Origin: Gymnogyps californianus
Taxonomy: Eukaryota > Chordata > Aves > Accipitriformes > Cathartidae
DNA: 64,000 bases
NCBI RefSeq assembly: GCF_018139145.2
Contig: NC_059500.1
Coordinates: 54,802,663-54,866,662, forward strand
Direction of reading: 5' to 3'
The notes below the pieces were generated by a model that was given only the letters and a program-made list of their open reading frames with translations, did no database searches and had not been told where the DNA came from. The position numbers and the translations under genes were made by a program. Every line of letters begins with the position of its first letter. Position 1 is the first letter of the stretch. Of the stretch, positions 11,960-25,050 are shown one piece after another.

Positions 11960-12150
11960 TGGTGCTCTGGCTATGGATGCAAGTATGGGATTTGAGAGAC
12001 CTGGGTTCAGTTCTGTTATCCGATGATGTGTCTGCATCAATAATACAGCTCATTGTTCTGTAAAATGCGGAGATAACACTTCTTAACCCATCAGCCATAT
12101 GGTAAAGCTAAATGTTTTAAAGTTGTGAGGTGCTTGGAAACTGTGATGAG
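11960..12150 (+). repeat. MIR-type (CORE) SINE relic, sense orientation
   Basis: The stretch GAGACCTGGGTTCAGTTCTG near 11995-12014 followed by TCTGTAAAATGCGGAGATAA (12057-12076) and GTGAGGTGCTTGGAAA (12125-12140) follows the order of the MIR consensus (CTGGGTTC..., TGTAAAATGGGGATAATA, AGCGCTT-like end). It is heavily diverged, as expected for an element older than the bird-mammal split. The ends are approximate. Confidence 0.65.
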
Positions 12151-12264
12151 ACCATCTATAGATGGATTGAAGTAGCTTTATAGTGGCTGATGCTGTTATT
12201 GGAAGCATTAGAGCTGAGTTTACAGTAAATAGTGTTACCTATAATGCCTTACGCTGAGAAGCCA

Positions 12265-14633
12265 CTGTATATTCAGCCACCCCAACATCTGCTGGAAAAG
12301 TAGCACGGTGAGCTGTAGGCAATCCAGGAGACTCCTGGAGTACATTGAGGATAACTTAAGCCAGGTAATAGACAGCCCTACCAGAGGGGATGCAATACTG
12401 GACCTGATGGTCACCAACACAAGTGAGCTCATTGGTGACATCAAGATTGGAGGCAGCCTGGGCTGCAGTGATCATGCACTGGTGGAGTTCGCAGTCCTGA
12501 GGGATATGGGTCAGGCAAAGAGTAAAGTTGGGACCCTAAATTTTAGGAAAGCTAAATTCCAGCTCTTCAAGGAGTTAGTCAATAGGACCCCCTGGGAAAC
12601 TGCCCTCAGGAACAAAGGAGCAGAACAGAGCTGGCAAATCTTTAAGGACACTTTCCATAGAGCACAAGAGCTCTCGATCCCCAGGTGTAAGAAATCAGGC
12701 AAGGAAGGCAAGAGACCGGCATGGATGAGTCGAGACCCGCTGGTCAAACTCAGGGCAAGAAGCAAATGCACAGGCAGTGGAAGCAGGGACAGGTATCCTG
12801 GGAAGAGCATAGGGACACTGCCCAGGTGTGTAGGGATGGGGTCAGGAAGGCCAAGGCACGGCTGGAGCTGAACTTGGCAAGGGACGCAAAGAATGAGGAG
12901 AAGGGCTGCTTCTTAGGTATGTCAGCCAGAAAAGGAAGGTCAAAGAAAGCGTACCCCCGCCTCCCCGCCCCGATGAACGCGACTGGCAAACTGGTAACAA
13001 CAGACGAGGAGAAGGCTGAGGTACTCAACAACATTTTTGCCTCAGTCTTCACTGGCCACCTCTCTTCCCACACCTCTCAAGTGGATGAACCACAAGGCAG
13101 GGACTGGGGGAGTGAAGTCCCTCCCACTGTAAGAAAAGATGAGGTTCGAGACCACCTGAGGCACCTGAACATATATTAGTCTATGGAACCCGACAAGATG
13201 CATCCCAGAGTCCTGAGGGAGTTGGCTGATGTAGTTGCCAAGACACTCTCCATCATATTTAAAAGGTCATAGCAGTCAGATGAAGTTCCTGGTGAACTAC
13301 CAACCTGTCAGCCTCACCTCTGTGCCTGCGAAGATCATGGAACAGATCCTCTTAGAAGCTATGTTAAGGCACATGGGGGACAGGGAGGTGATTCGAGACA
13401 GCCAGCATGGCTTCACCAAAGGCATGTCCTGCCTGACCAACCTAGTGGCCTTCTGTGGGAGTGACTATGTCAGTGGACAAGGGAAGAGCTATGGATATCA
13501 TCTGTCTGGACTTCTGTAAGGCCTTTGGCACAGTTCCCCCCAATATCCTTCTCTCTAAACGGGAGAGAGATGGATTTGACGGATGGACCATTCAGCGGAT
13601 AAGGAATTGGCTGGATGGTCGCATCCAGAGAGTAGTGGTCAACAGCTCGATGTCTGGATGGAGACCAGTGACGAGTCGTGTCCCTCAGGGGTCTGTATTG
13701 GCACTAGTACAGTTTAATACCTTAATCAATGACACAGACAGTGGGATCGAGTGCATCCTCAGCAAGTCTGCAGATGACACCAAGCTCAGCGGTGTGGTTG
13801 ACACACCTGAGGGAAGGGATGCCATTCAGAGGGACCTGGGCAAGCTCAAAAAGTGGGCCTGTGTGAACCTCATGAGGTTCAACAAGGCCAAGTGCAAGGT
13901 CCTGCATCTGGGTCGGGGCAACCCCTGGTATCAATGCAGGCTGGGGGATGAATGGATTGAGAGCAGCCCTGTGGAGAAGGGCTTGAGAATATTGGTGGAT
14001 GAAAAGCTGGACATGAGCCGGCAATGTGTGCTCACAGCCCAGAAAGCCAACTGTATCCTGGGCTGCATAAAAAGAAGCGTGGCCAGCAGGTTGAGGGAGG
14101 TGATTCTGCCCCTCTGCTCTGCTCTGGTGAGACCACACCTGGAGTATTGGTCCAGCTCTGGAGTCCTCAGCACAGGAAAGACATGGACCTGTTGGAGCGG
14201 GTCCGGAGGAGGGCCACAAAAATGACCAGAGAGCTGGAACACCTCTCCTACGAGGAAAAGCTGAGAGAGTTGGGGTTGTTCAGCCTGGAGAAGAGAAGGC
14301 TCCAGGGAGACCTTATTGCGGCCTCTCAATACTTAAAGCGGGCTTATAAGAAAGATGAGGACAGGCTTTTTAGTAGGGCCTGTTGTGATAGGACAAGGGG
14401 TACCGGTTTTAAGCTAAAAGAGGGTATTTTTATGATGAGAGTGGTGAAACACTGGAACAGGTTGCCCAGAGAGGTGGTAGATGCTCCATCCCTGGAAACA
14501 TCCAAGGTCAGGCTGGATGGGGCTCTGAGCAACTTGATCTAGCTGAAGATGTTCCTGCTCATTCCCGGAGGTGTGGACTAGATGACCTTTAAAGGTCCCT
14601 TCCAACCCCAAACATTTTATGATTCTATGATTT
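12265..14633 (+). mobile_element. Long 5'-truncated CR1 LINE with broken ORF2
   Basis: About 2.4 kb of a CR1 non-LTR retrotransposon, in the same direction as the host gene. It starts at the end of the endonuclease part of ORF2 (12308-12871 frame: LEYIEDN, TRGDAILDLMVTN, GGSLGCSDHALVEF). The linker and reverse transcriptase follow ([41 protein letters not shown] block, [18 protein letters not shown]). The active-site block reads KSADDTK at 13764-13781; the family normally has KFADDTK. The C-terminal part runs to 14542 (SREVILPL-type, [26 protein letters not shown]), and the 3' end carries the CR1 terminal repeat GATTCTATGATT (14621-14632). The reading frame breaks several times (stop at 13177, stop near 13270, frame changes near 13460-13520 and 14150), so it encodes no working protein. 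No clear target duplication is visible. Confidence 0.95.
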
Positions 14634-17569
14634 GTCTGGGCTTATCATCCTTTCCCCGTGTTTGTCCTCTGAACCAATTCCTTCTCTTGTACTAATTAAC
14701 TTGCATTTTTAAGGTGCAGTTTGATGGCCCTTATACTATTACTGGTAATACAGCTTTCTGGGAAGAATTTCAGACAATTTGCTTTTGCTGGTTTGCAAAG
14801 GCTTAAAGACTTCTTGAGCTGAGTTTATAAGATGACTCCAGCTCTTTCTGAACTTAAACTTTGAGTAAGGGCCTTGAAGAAAGAGTGTAAAAATTCTCAA
14901 GCCTAAATATGTGCTAGTAAAATGAAACTGCTGGAAATTTTCTTTTCACAGCAATAAGTTAAGAATCCTAAATGAACAGAAGACATTAAATGCCTTGCTG
15001 AATAACGGTACTTTTGGATTTTGTTACTTCTGCTGCAGCTTGATCTGAACTAAATTAGGACTTTGAACATCTAGTGCTTATGTCAAGAGATAGTGTGGAT
15101 GGAAATATGTATAATGGAAAATATGCATGATTTTCCCTTTTTGTACACTTTTTCTGTTTTTTTTTTTCCCTTACTTTCTAGGTAGGCAACATACATCAAT
15201 GAAAATACCTGCTTAAGCTTGTACATGTTTGCTTTTAAATGTTTTGCAGTGCTGCTCAGATATTTTTAATAAAAGCAGTTATTTCTTAAGGAGTTCCCAG
15301 CCTAACTAGAGCATAGAGATGAATGAGAGAAGAAAGAAAGAAGAATCATCTTTGGTTTTTAGGTCACGAAGCTAAGGAAGAGGACGCTACCAGAAAGGTT
15401 TTTAAATCTAGGAGTCAGCCAGTAAGTGCCACAGTACATGTTTAGATTGAGTTTAGGATATGTTTTTAATTGATGGAGGAGAAAGTACTGCCCTCTGAAA
15501 TAGGTTTACTTTTCAGGGTTTGTTTTGGGGGAGAGAAGGGAGGTTTTTCACGATTGTAGGGGCATGAGATTATTTTGCTGAATTACCTAAATTGCATGCA
15601 CAGAGAAAATGAGTGGATAGATGCCAAGAGAGTTTTATTTAAAGGCCACTGGTATTAGTGGAGAGGTTCTTATTGACTTAATGGGAGCCTGGATCAGCTC
15701 CTGCCTGTCCCTTTTCTCCAACCAAAGCCAATTAAGGGTATCAGTGTATTGTAAAGGCAACAAAATAGCAACTGAAAACTGGGATCACTGGATGTTTTCA
15801 TAGCTGGCAGAAGTTGTAGTCAGCAATGCATTTAGTGCAGTGGACTTGCACTTCTGTCTCTTGTACCCCAAATCCACTACTGTTTTGTTCTGTGTACTAC
15901 AGATGACTGAATTAGTTTTTTAATACATGGAAGGATTTCTATATAGTAGTAGTGTCATAATCCTACTCTCACAGGACACTTGCACACATTTGTGTTAGCA
16001 TAGTAAGAGTCCCATTGCTAGCTCTGTTGGTTTGATGATCTTTTCCTGTTCTGTCTTGAATTTTCTGTGGTGAATTTTAATTTATTTAATCTGCAGGGGA
16101 AACTGAAGCTGTGTGTAAATATATTTGGATCTTGAGGTAAGTAAATCTAAATGTAAATTATTTTCTCCTTCAATAATCTTGCATGCTATCTATAAATTAA
16201 CTCAGGTCTCTGCATCTGAAAGTGTAACTTGAAAATCTTGTATCCATTTATGTTTCGTTATATAATTTTGAGTGAGTCAGGCACAAATCCTTATCCTGCA
16301 AAAATGTGTACTAGTGATTTTGCCTCTGTGATTTATTGCCATTGACTTCATTTGGCAATATTCCTGGAAGTAGCATGGGTGGCATTACATCTGCATATGT
16401 CCATAGGATCAGGTTCTTTTTATCCAGAAAACAAATTGCAACTGTTTAATAATAGACATCTGGAAAGCAAACCATCTGCATTGAGGTCATGATGGCCTGA
16501 TCATTTCAGTGCCAGCTGCCTGTATGCCAGGTTCTTCTGGCAGCTAAAGAGTGTGCACTAGAGAGAGGCTTTCCATTCATTTCACGCTGTCACACGTACG
16601 GAATGTTCCAAATATGCCCTGGACCCTACAGTGGTTTCCAGAACTGTAGCAGAAATGCTGTATTAGGAACTTAGTTTTCCTAAAGGCAGGTCTGCTTATT
16701 TGATTTCCAAAGTAGCATGATATAAAATGGGTGCAAGGCAGTGTTGGTGCAGACAGAGTGATAATAGGTTCAAACATATTCAGGGAATATTTAATGGAAA
16801 GATGTTCCAATTTTTTTGTCCAAATCTAGTATTCTTCAATCTTTACTGTTAGTTACTATGTTCTGGTTTTAATACTTTGGCACTATACCACACACAGTGG
16901 CTGTGCATTTCTGAGTAGAAAGGAAGTAAGACTCTCTTGTCTGATTAAATGTTTGGCACATAATATGTTAAAAACATTTGTGAAGCAAAAAATCCATTCC
17001 TGAAGTGGAAAACTACTTCAAATATATCGGGTATAATTAAAATATAATAAAGTAATAAGATACTTCTGCTGTTTTGGAACCAGCAGAAGGAGATGGCTGA
17101 AAATTACAGGCTATGTGGCTAACTATAGGGTACTGAGGTAAGGCAGGAAAGATTAGTGATGACTGAAGATTTGTCTGCATCTTTTGTTTCTTTCTTCCCT
17201 CCTCCCTCTCACCACTGCTTAAAAAGATAAAATACATCTGATTTGTTGACTAAAATGTAACAAATCTTACCTATGTATCGGTCAGTGACTACAATTTCTT
17301 AATTTCCCTATTTTAAAATTGTCACTCATAAACAGAAGGCTCATTTCTTTAGATATCCATGGATAACAGATTCTTAATCTACTGCTCTCCTTCTTTCTCA
17401 TTATTAAAAGATGAAGTTTTCAGGAAACAAACTTTATTTTTTAAATTTACATTTGATGATGTGGCATTAGCCACTAAATATTTAGACATTAGATTTAACA
17501 TGTTAGTTTAGTCCTCAGTGCAAAATGAAAGAAGCTTGTATCTCAAAGTGATACAGATTAATTGCTGCT

Positions 17570-17619
17570 GGCATTTTTTGGCACCCACCATTTTTTGGCA
17601 TTTTTGGCACCCACCAATT
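17570..17619. repeat. Imperfect tandem duplication, unit about 25 bases
   Basis: Two adjacent copies of GGCATTTTT(T)GGCACCCACCA (17570-17596 and 17597-17619), differing in T-run length. This looks like a local replication-slippage product in intron 1. Confidence 0.85.
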
Positions 17620-20600
17620 CTTTAAAAGATACTGCTGCTGAGTATATTGGGCTTTTCAATCCAGAGGATATTGTGCTTTTCAGTCTGGTTTTTTTGTTAT
17701 AATTCAAATACAAATGGTCAAAAGTCACGTATCATAGCAACTTTTCCTTGATAGTTTTATGGTAGCTTATTCTTTTTAAGTCTTATGTATGTAAAACTAT
17801 AGTTGAAATGTAATGATGCTCTCAGAAATGTGTGGACATAAAATTAACAAAAATAAGGTAAAAGTAAATATATATTGTAATTAGGAAAGAAAAGGAGTTG
17901 CAAAGTGAGAATACAAGTGTGGTCTGCTCTTTCTGCAAATCTGGTAACTTTACACCAGGCCTTTCTCCTCCAAGATGTTTTTGTATAAAGAAGCAGATGC
18001 ACTGACTCATTAAATGTCAAGCTGAGTAGACACCAGCAGTGTGAAATCAATTTACGACTAGCGGTACGAGGTATTATGAAATGATATTCTTGATTTTCTT
18101 ACTCTAAGTCCTTTAAAAGTACAAGGAAGTAGCTTTATACACTGCCATTGTATTCTTTGTATCCAATCTTACTTGAAAGCCCAGTGCTTTATTGCTGCAG
18201 CGTCTCTAAGGTACAGTGATTTACCACAGTAGTCTGAGATTAATACTTGCTGATTTGAAGTTAATGAAACTGTACCTGTTTATAGTAGAAAAGAAACTCT
18301 TTATTATTTTTAGAGATACTAGTGTATAATTGAGAAATAAATTTCTCAGACTCAAAACACTTATAGTTTAATATCTATCTAAATGAATATTCTTTTTTTT
18401 TAAGGTATCTGATTTCTCTGAAGATTGCTGTAGTACGATTAAAGTAGATCTCCTATTCTGTGCCTCAGATCACACTCTCCTGGGGGTTATTTCAGAATAT
18501 TTGCTTGAGCTCTAACTGCCTTACAAACTACATCCAAAACAGTCAGGATACCAAGAGGGCAGTTGTCCTAAATCGTCACCATTGTGAATCCATGTCACAG
18601 AGATTCTTTACACCTTTTGGGTGCCAGTTTTAGTCACGTATGCGGCTTTAAATGGTGCAGTTAATACTTAGAGGAGGTATCACTGGTGAGATTACAGGCA
18701 GAGGTGGGTGTTTGGATGAGGTGGCTTGCGTATCAGAAAAATATTAGAGCCCATGATTCTAAATACCAACTTGTCCTCCTGTCTCAAGCTTTTTTTTATA
18801 AACCAAGTTATGCTTTTGAAACTTGGATGTGTCAGTTACACCAGTAATTAGAAGAGGTAACTTGTTCTAGTCTCTTGTTGTTATTGCAACATGACACTTA
18901 ATCTTCTTGAGGCTGACCAAATAAACAGGAATACTCTTTTAAAATTGGCACTAATTGTTCTGTACCACAGTATTCTTTTCACACTGCTTGCATTCAGTGA
19001 CTCTCGATCTGCTTGTGATTACATGTTTTATTCGTTAAGCTGCATGACTGCAGATAAAGGCAGAGCTCTGTTTTGAGGTTGACAGACCAGCACCCTGACA
19101 GGTGCACAGTAAAAACCAGCTATGCCTTCAAAGGTCAGGTTACATATTAACTCAGGACTGTGTTGCCTGTAGATAACTTCCAGACTTGAGTCAGTGTCTT
19201 TGGAAGATGTCTTTTGCTGTGTGAGTGTACCAGCTTTGGTTAACTGTTACTGAGGGATGTTTACATTGCACTTAGTTGTGTGGGGTAAATATTCTTTACT
19301 GTGTTTGGTGTTTTAAAGGGTGTCATGAATCAGCTGAAGGAACAGGCAGTGTGATATAGGTAATTAGTAAGCAGGCGTATTTGAAACCCACTGTTGGTGG
19401 GGCTGTATTTCTTTCATTTTGTATTTGCATCAATGCCAAAAGACAAGATGATGTTGAAGGATGTGAATTGCTTGGAAATTTGTTTTTGGCATTAGCTTTG
19501 TGCATGCAGTAGGTGCTGATCTGTTCTGAATATAGGATACAGGTGTAGGGAACAGAAAAAAAAACCACAACTGAAAGGCATATAGGAGTAGATAACTATC
19601 AGGTTATCTTTGTTCTAAAGCTGATCAGCAGTAATTATTAAATTAATGTAAACATCTTCTTCCTCTTAACCACAAAGGCCAGGAAAATCTTAAAGGAAAA
19701 ATATTTTGTCATGGGGGACAGGACGAGGAGAACTGGCAGGGGAACACCAGCAACTGTTAAATGTTACATTCCCTGAAAGAGTTCTTGTACTTAGGAAAAG
19801 TCATTCTGTGAGGCGAATGCCTTTTCTGGTGATTAAATGTTTTAGCTAAATACCAATTAGCTTCAAGAAGTGTGTACCTGGGAAGTATTTAAAAACCACT
19901 TTGATGGTTTTTAAATAGTTCTCAATAGTTCACCTAACATGTTAATTGGAGAAAGAGCAAAGTAAATATTTAGTGCTCAATTCTGTAGAAGGCATCTATG
20001 GGTAGGTACAGGTATCTGCAAGGTAGATTTATTTTCAAAGTAAACAGCCACTGCTTAGACATATTTCTAGCAAGAGCATAAGAGGTTTCCATTTCAGTTG
20101 TCATTGAGCACTGAGCTGTGAAAGTGAAATTTTCCAGAGCTTGTTCCTTTGTTTTCTTTTATCTAGGTTCATCCAAGCCCCTCTGCCCCATTTCCAGGCT
20201 TTGTCATACTTCTTTTCAGACTCTCAATAAGAGGGTTTTCTACCAAGGAAAACCTTACCAAGATCTCTCTTGAAGAGGAGCAAAGGAGGAAGAGTTTGGT
20301 ACTTCTAAACAGATTACTGCTAACTGGTTTTTTGCTATTAATATGCTGAATAAGGAAAATCTTTTAAATAAATTAATCAGTTGTTATTTTTCTGTCTAGA
20401 AATCATTTAGCAAGTATTGATTTTAGAGGAATATATTTAATCAGATCAACTTACTACACTAATGATTTGGTTTGTTTGTTGTTTGTGAAGTAGGTAGGAG
20501 ATAATGCTATGAAATATGTAGTTCATCTTGAAATTTGCATTTTTTAATTTTTTTTTTTAATTGATTGTGGTTGTGGGGTTTTTTTCTCTCCTTTTGCAAG

Positions 20601-23600
20601 AAAATGGTACTTATTTGTTACCTAACAGGGCAGCTGTTTATTCTGAGCTTCAAAGAATCTAGGCCTCCATGTAGTAACACACCTGTGCTTGAATTACACA
20701 GAATTCAGGCTTGTACTCCTCATTGAGGTTGCAGCCAGTTCATATGCATAAAAGTGACAACAGTTTTATGCTGTTGTCATCAAAACAGTATCTTAGGACT
20801 TTTTGTCTACAGTGATAGTAATGTTAAAGCTCTGAACAAGTGAAGTGTTAAGGTAATATGATGGCTAACTGGGCAAGACTCCAAAGCTTCAATCTCAGAA
20901 GACCTTTTTCTTTTTCCTTACTTGCTTTATGTGAAAGAGCAAATTTTTTAGACATTTTGAGTGTGGTTGTTCTTGATACAGATAAAAGAGGTAGAACACT
21001 TTTCCTCTCTTTTTATTAGAAGAGCAGGTATAGTGCAATACTTGTGTTTTAAACTGCCTGCTGACTAGCAACATTGTGCCACACTACCATGTTACTACAC
21101 TACAGCCACTGTGTACAATCACCTGACAACATCAGGGAAAGTTATGGAGAGAAGAATTAGTTTCAAGTGAGTAAGTAAGATTATCATATGAATCTTTGTT
21201 CCTTTTTCTTCCTAATTTAATGTCCTCTTATTCCTGAGCCTTTATTGCATTTACTCACTATGTTTCATAAATTTAAGAAATTAGTTATAAGTGGTATGGA
21301 ACATTCTTTCAGCTGTTGTAATTTGGTTGAAGCAAGCATATGTCTGAGTCTTGAAGGATTTTTGCCATTGGAATAATAGTAGTCTAAGAAAAAGAAATTC
21401 CATAGTGTGGGGTTTTTTTTCCTCTTGTGAACCCAAAAACTTTTTAAACTTTTAAGCTTTTAATCAGAAGTATAGTATTTCAAAGCTTATACAGTAAGTA
21501 CCATAAATCACACAGAGAAAAGGAGTTTCTTTCTGTGTAGAGGAGAGAAGGAGCTTTGCACACTTCTGTGAGAAAAGATGATATAATAATGCTGTCTGTC
21601 TCTGATTTACCATATCATTCTTGAGCTTGCTTGGAAATCTAGGTGCCTCGTATTTGTTTTCCACCATAAAGTCTAGGCTGATAAGAAGAGAGATGCCTGA
21701 GAAGGGGAGGATGCCACTGGAACAGAGAAAACACTTGTAATCAAAATCTGACCTAATAAAAAGTTCTTACACCTTTTGCCCTGCTAGACTGTTTTCTCTT
21801 TCTGTAAACAAAGTGGGAAGAGTCTGAGTGAAAACATGTCATTCTGGCACCTGGGCTTCTGCAGCTAGCCAGTCTCCGAGGCAGTGTTCACACAGCCTCC
21901 TTGCTTGGGCTTCCCCTCTGCATCCGTGATGCACCTGGCCCAGTGGAGGCAGCATCCCACCTGGTGCTAAGCCACACAGTGGTGCATGATGGCATCGAAT
22001 GACTTAAAAGGAAAAAGGCACAAAAACTGAAAATGACTGTGTGTGTAAGAGGAATAAAGTGAGAGGGAAAAGCAAAGAGAAGTCAACTGTCTTAAGGCTG
22101 GGTGGGAGTAATGGGCTGTGTCCAGGGGATTCTTTCTAGTTCCTTGGAGGCACTGTTTAGGATTTGAGAGACTCCTGCTTATGTTGCCTTTAAACCATGT
22201 AAGTTTTGTGTGTCCTTTAAAAGAAAAAGACATGCTGTTCTGAAATGCTACATTTCCCCCCGAAGCTTAATTTGAAGTTACTATGCTATTGTGTCGATGT
22301 TCCAGTAGCTGGGAAGTGAGGGGTTTTATTCAACCGTTTTGTTTCTCCTGTTTACAATAAAATTATAAACCCATTTACAAACTGGTTTTTTATATAGTGA
22401 AATGTGTCCTAAGAGTATCCTGAAATGTATCCTAATGAGAGAGTGAACATAGGGCCGATGGGGGAAGTAGGCCTAATTTTTTCAGTGGTGCATAGACCTT
22501 GGGGACGTGCTCCACTCAAAATGGATGTGAAATTATTTTAAAAGTCAGGCTGAGGAAATGGAGGTTATCACAGAGAATCTCTGGCATCTGCAAGTAGAAA
22601 AGCAGTGCTATCAGCAATGTCCTTGCCCACCTCAGTTCAATAACAACCTACTAGTCCTATTGAAGTCTTCTGTGGTTGTTGACTGTTGCAGCCGTGCAGT
22701 GAGCTGTCATATTCAGTGCAATGCAAAAGCAGCAAATTGAAATGGTATTGATTCTGTGTACTGAGTTTGAAGTGTGTTATTTTCTTTTTCTATTTTAACA
22801 GAGGCAGGGGGGAAAAGAAGTATTTCCCTCGCCTTTCAAATACTTCTGCCAGGTATGACATTGGCCACCATCTTTATTGCCTTGAGTCTTGATACTAAAA
22901 TACAGACTCTGGTGCTTTTCTGTCTTTTGTTACTGTTCTGAAATAACTCAGCATTATGCTCCCTGTCTGTCAAGGTGAAGAAGGATCTGTACAGATCTGT
23001 ACATGGCAAATACATTTTTACTGATGCTGTTGTACTACGTAGTTTACAGGCTGGCAGGAGGAAATATCCCAGCATCTGGGTGTTTGCCCTCTGTTCCCTA
23101 TAGGTCAGCAAATATGTGGGGAACATCCACAGGAGCTCCAGTGAACATGTAGAATATTCCAAGTTAGCAGGCAATTGATTTCACTATACTTAGGGCTTAA
23201 CCATGTTGTATTAATTGTAATTAGCAACTGATACATGGCAGAAGACACAATGAGTGAGAGACTTTGGAACGAACTGTTCATTGAGTTGATTCCAAAATGG
23301 CCATTAGCTCAGTCAGTGTAGATGCGGGTTGTAGGAATATTTAAGTGACAGCTGGAAATGAAAATTTCTGAGTGCCATATTCCATTCTCTTAACATGCAC
23401 CTAAAATTGGAGTAATACATAATTTTTTTTGGCTAATACTGCTATGAGTAGTACTTCAAGATTAATCAGTGTTAAAAGTACAGACATGTTTTTGTAACTA
23501 CTTTGAGATACACTTAGCTTTGAACTTTAGATCAATACCATTGTAGTCTTTCCACAACACAGTCACTTATTAGTCAGGATTGGACTCTCCCTATCTAGTT

Positions 23601-23879
23601 ACACTCACATTGCTGTATTTGAGAAAAATGTGAAGGTTTATCCCAAAATTTGATCTGAAAAAATAATATTTTAAGTAAGTAACTTTTAGACAAAATGTTT
23701 GCTATGTGATAGTTGCTCAATTACAGCTCACACTGAAAAAAAACCCCAGGTAATTTTTAAGGGAAGGCACAGCCTTTCAAATGAAAAAATAGCCTTCACA
23801 AGTTGTAATGAAAACTTATTAGTACATTTCAGTGAGTCACTCCCATGACATCTCCAAGGGGAATGGGCTGCTGTAAGTA

Positions 23880-24397
23880 CACAGCAGCTCCATGTTGAAG
23901 TACATCACAAGAAAGACATGGACCTGTTGGAGCATCCAGAGGAGGGCCACAAAGATGATCTGAGGGCTGGAACACCTCTTCTAGGAGGAAAGGCTGAGAG
24001 AGTTGAGGCTGTTCAGGCTGGAGAAGAGAAGGCTGCAGGGAGACCTTACTGCAGCCTTTCAATACTTAAAGGGGGTTTATAAGAAAGACGGAGAGAGATT
24101 TTTTACCAGGGCATGTAGTGATAGGACAAGGGGTAATGGTTTTAAACTGAAAGAAGGTAGATTTAGATTCGATATAAGGAAGAAATTATTTGCTATGAGG
24201 GTGGTGAAATACTGGAACAGGTTGCCCAGAGAGGTGGTAGATGCCCCATCCCTGGAAGTGTTCAAGGCCAGATTGGGTAAGGCAACCTTTCAGCAACCTG
24301 GCCTAGTGGAATAACATCGCTGCCCATGGCAGGGGAGTTGGAGCTAGATGATCTTTAAAGGTCCCTTCCAACCCAAAACATTCTGTGATTCTATGAT
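23880..24397 (+). mobile_element. 5'-truncated CR1 3' end
   Basis: The match is to the last part of CR1 ORF2 and its 3' end: KDMDLLEHPEE-type start near 23912, then [23 protein letters not shown] (24003 onwards), [16 protein letters not shown], the tail AGGTCCCTTCCAACCC and terminal GATTCTATGAT (24388-24397). The inferred strand is that of the host gene. A 103-codon ORF (24003-24314) is a relic of ORF2, not a host gene. The left end is uncertain by about 30 bases. Confidence 0.92.
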
Positions 24398-25010
24398 ACT
24401 TTGGAATGGTATATTTACTGTTCGGAGTAGCTGATAACTGGCTGTACAAGCCTAGTTACATTCATCAGTCTACACTGAAAGTAAAATGGAAGTAAGACTG
24501 GATTACAGGAAGGTAGTTGTATGTCAGCATAAGTGTCTGGCAAGGGTGCCCTGTAATTACTGTACACTAATCACCCTCCGTGTGAACAAACTTCTAAATG
24601 TGATGATTGACCGCTTTGGTAGTGGTAATGAGATGCTCTGGAGGCCAAGCATTTTTATCCAGAAGAGAGTAGGTTGTATGATTCAAAATATGTTTTCCTA
24701 ATAGATTATGCAATATGGACAGCCACTGCATCTGTTGTGTTTCCAATGTTAGATTCTGAGGAAACTAGCACTTTTTTTGGGGGTAATAAGTTTATTTCTT
24801 AGCCATACATTTTTAAGCAACTTAGAGTAAGTGGATTGGTTTTCCAAAAGTGTTTTGTGGGTGAGAAAGGAGCTCTCACTGTGTGCAGGACTCCTGCTCC
24901 ATAACTTTAGGGAAATGGCTTTGGGGCTTTCTGCAGGAGACTCTTTTGCCATTATTTGAGAAAGTTTAGGGTCCTGAACATACAGACTCTGAATTAGTAA
25001 AACAAGTGAG

Positions 25011-25050
25011 CTGAAGTAGATATAGTAAACTGAAGTAGATACAGTGTAAA
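25011..25050. repeat. Tandem duplication, unit about 19-21 bases
   Basis: Two adjacent copies of CTGAAGTAGATAYAGT(G)TAAA (25011-25029 and 25030-25050). A minor local duplication in intron 1. Confidence 0.85.

Noticed and set aside
12308..14542. A chain of ORFs of 94-256 codons that looks like a multi-exon gene
   Set aside because: All are pieces of CR1 ORF2 broken by stops and frameshifts, ending at the CR1 terminal repeat. They are a retrotransposon relic, not a host gene.
22836..23174. A 112-codon minus-strand ORF
   Set aside because: No motif or family resemblance and no splice context. It lies in AT-rich intron with a 10-base direct repeat near 22984-23003.
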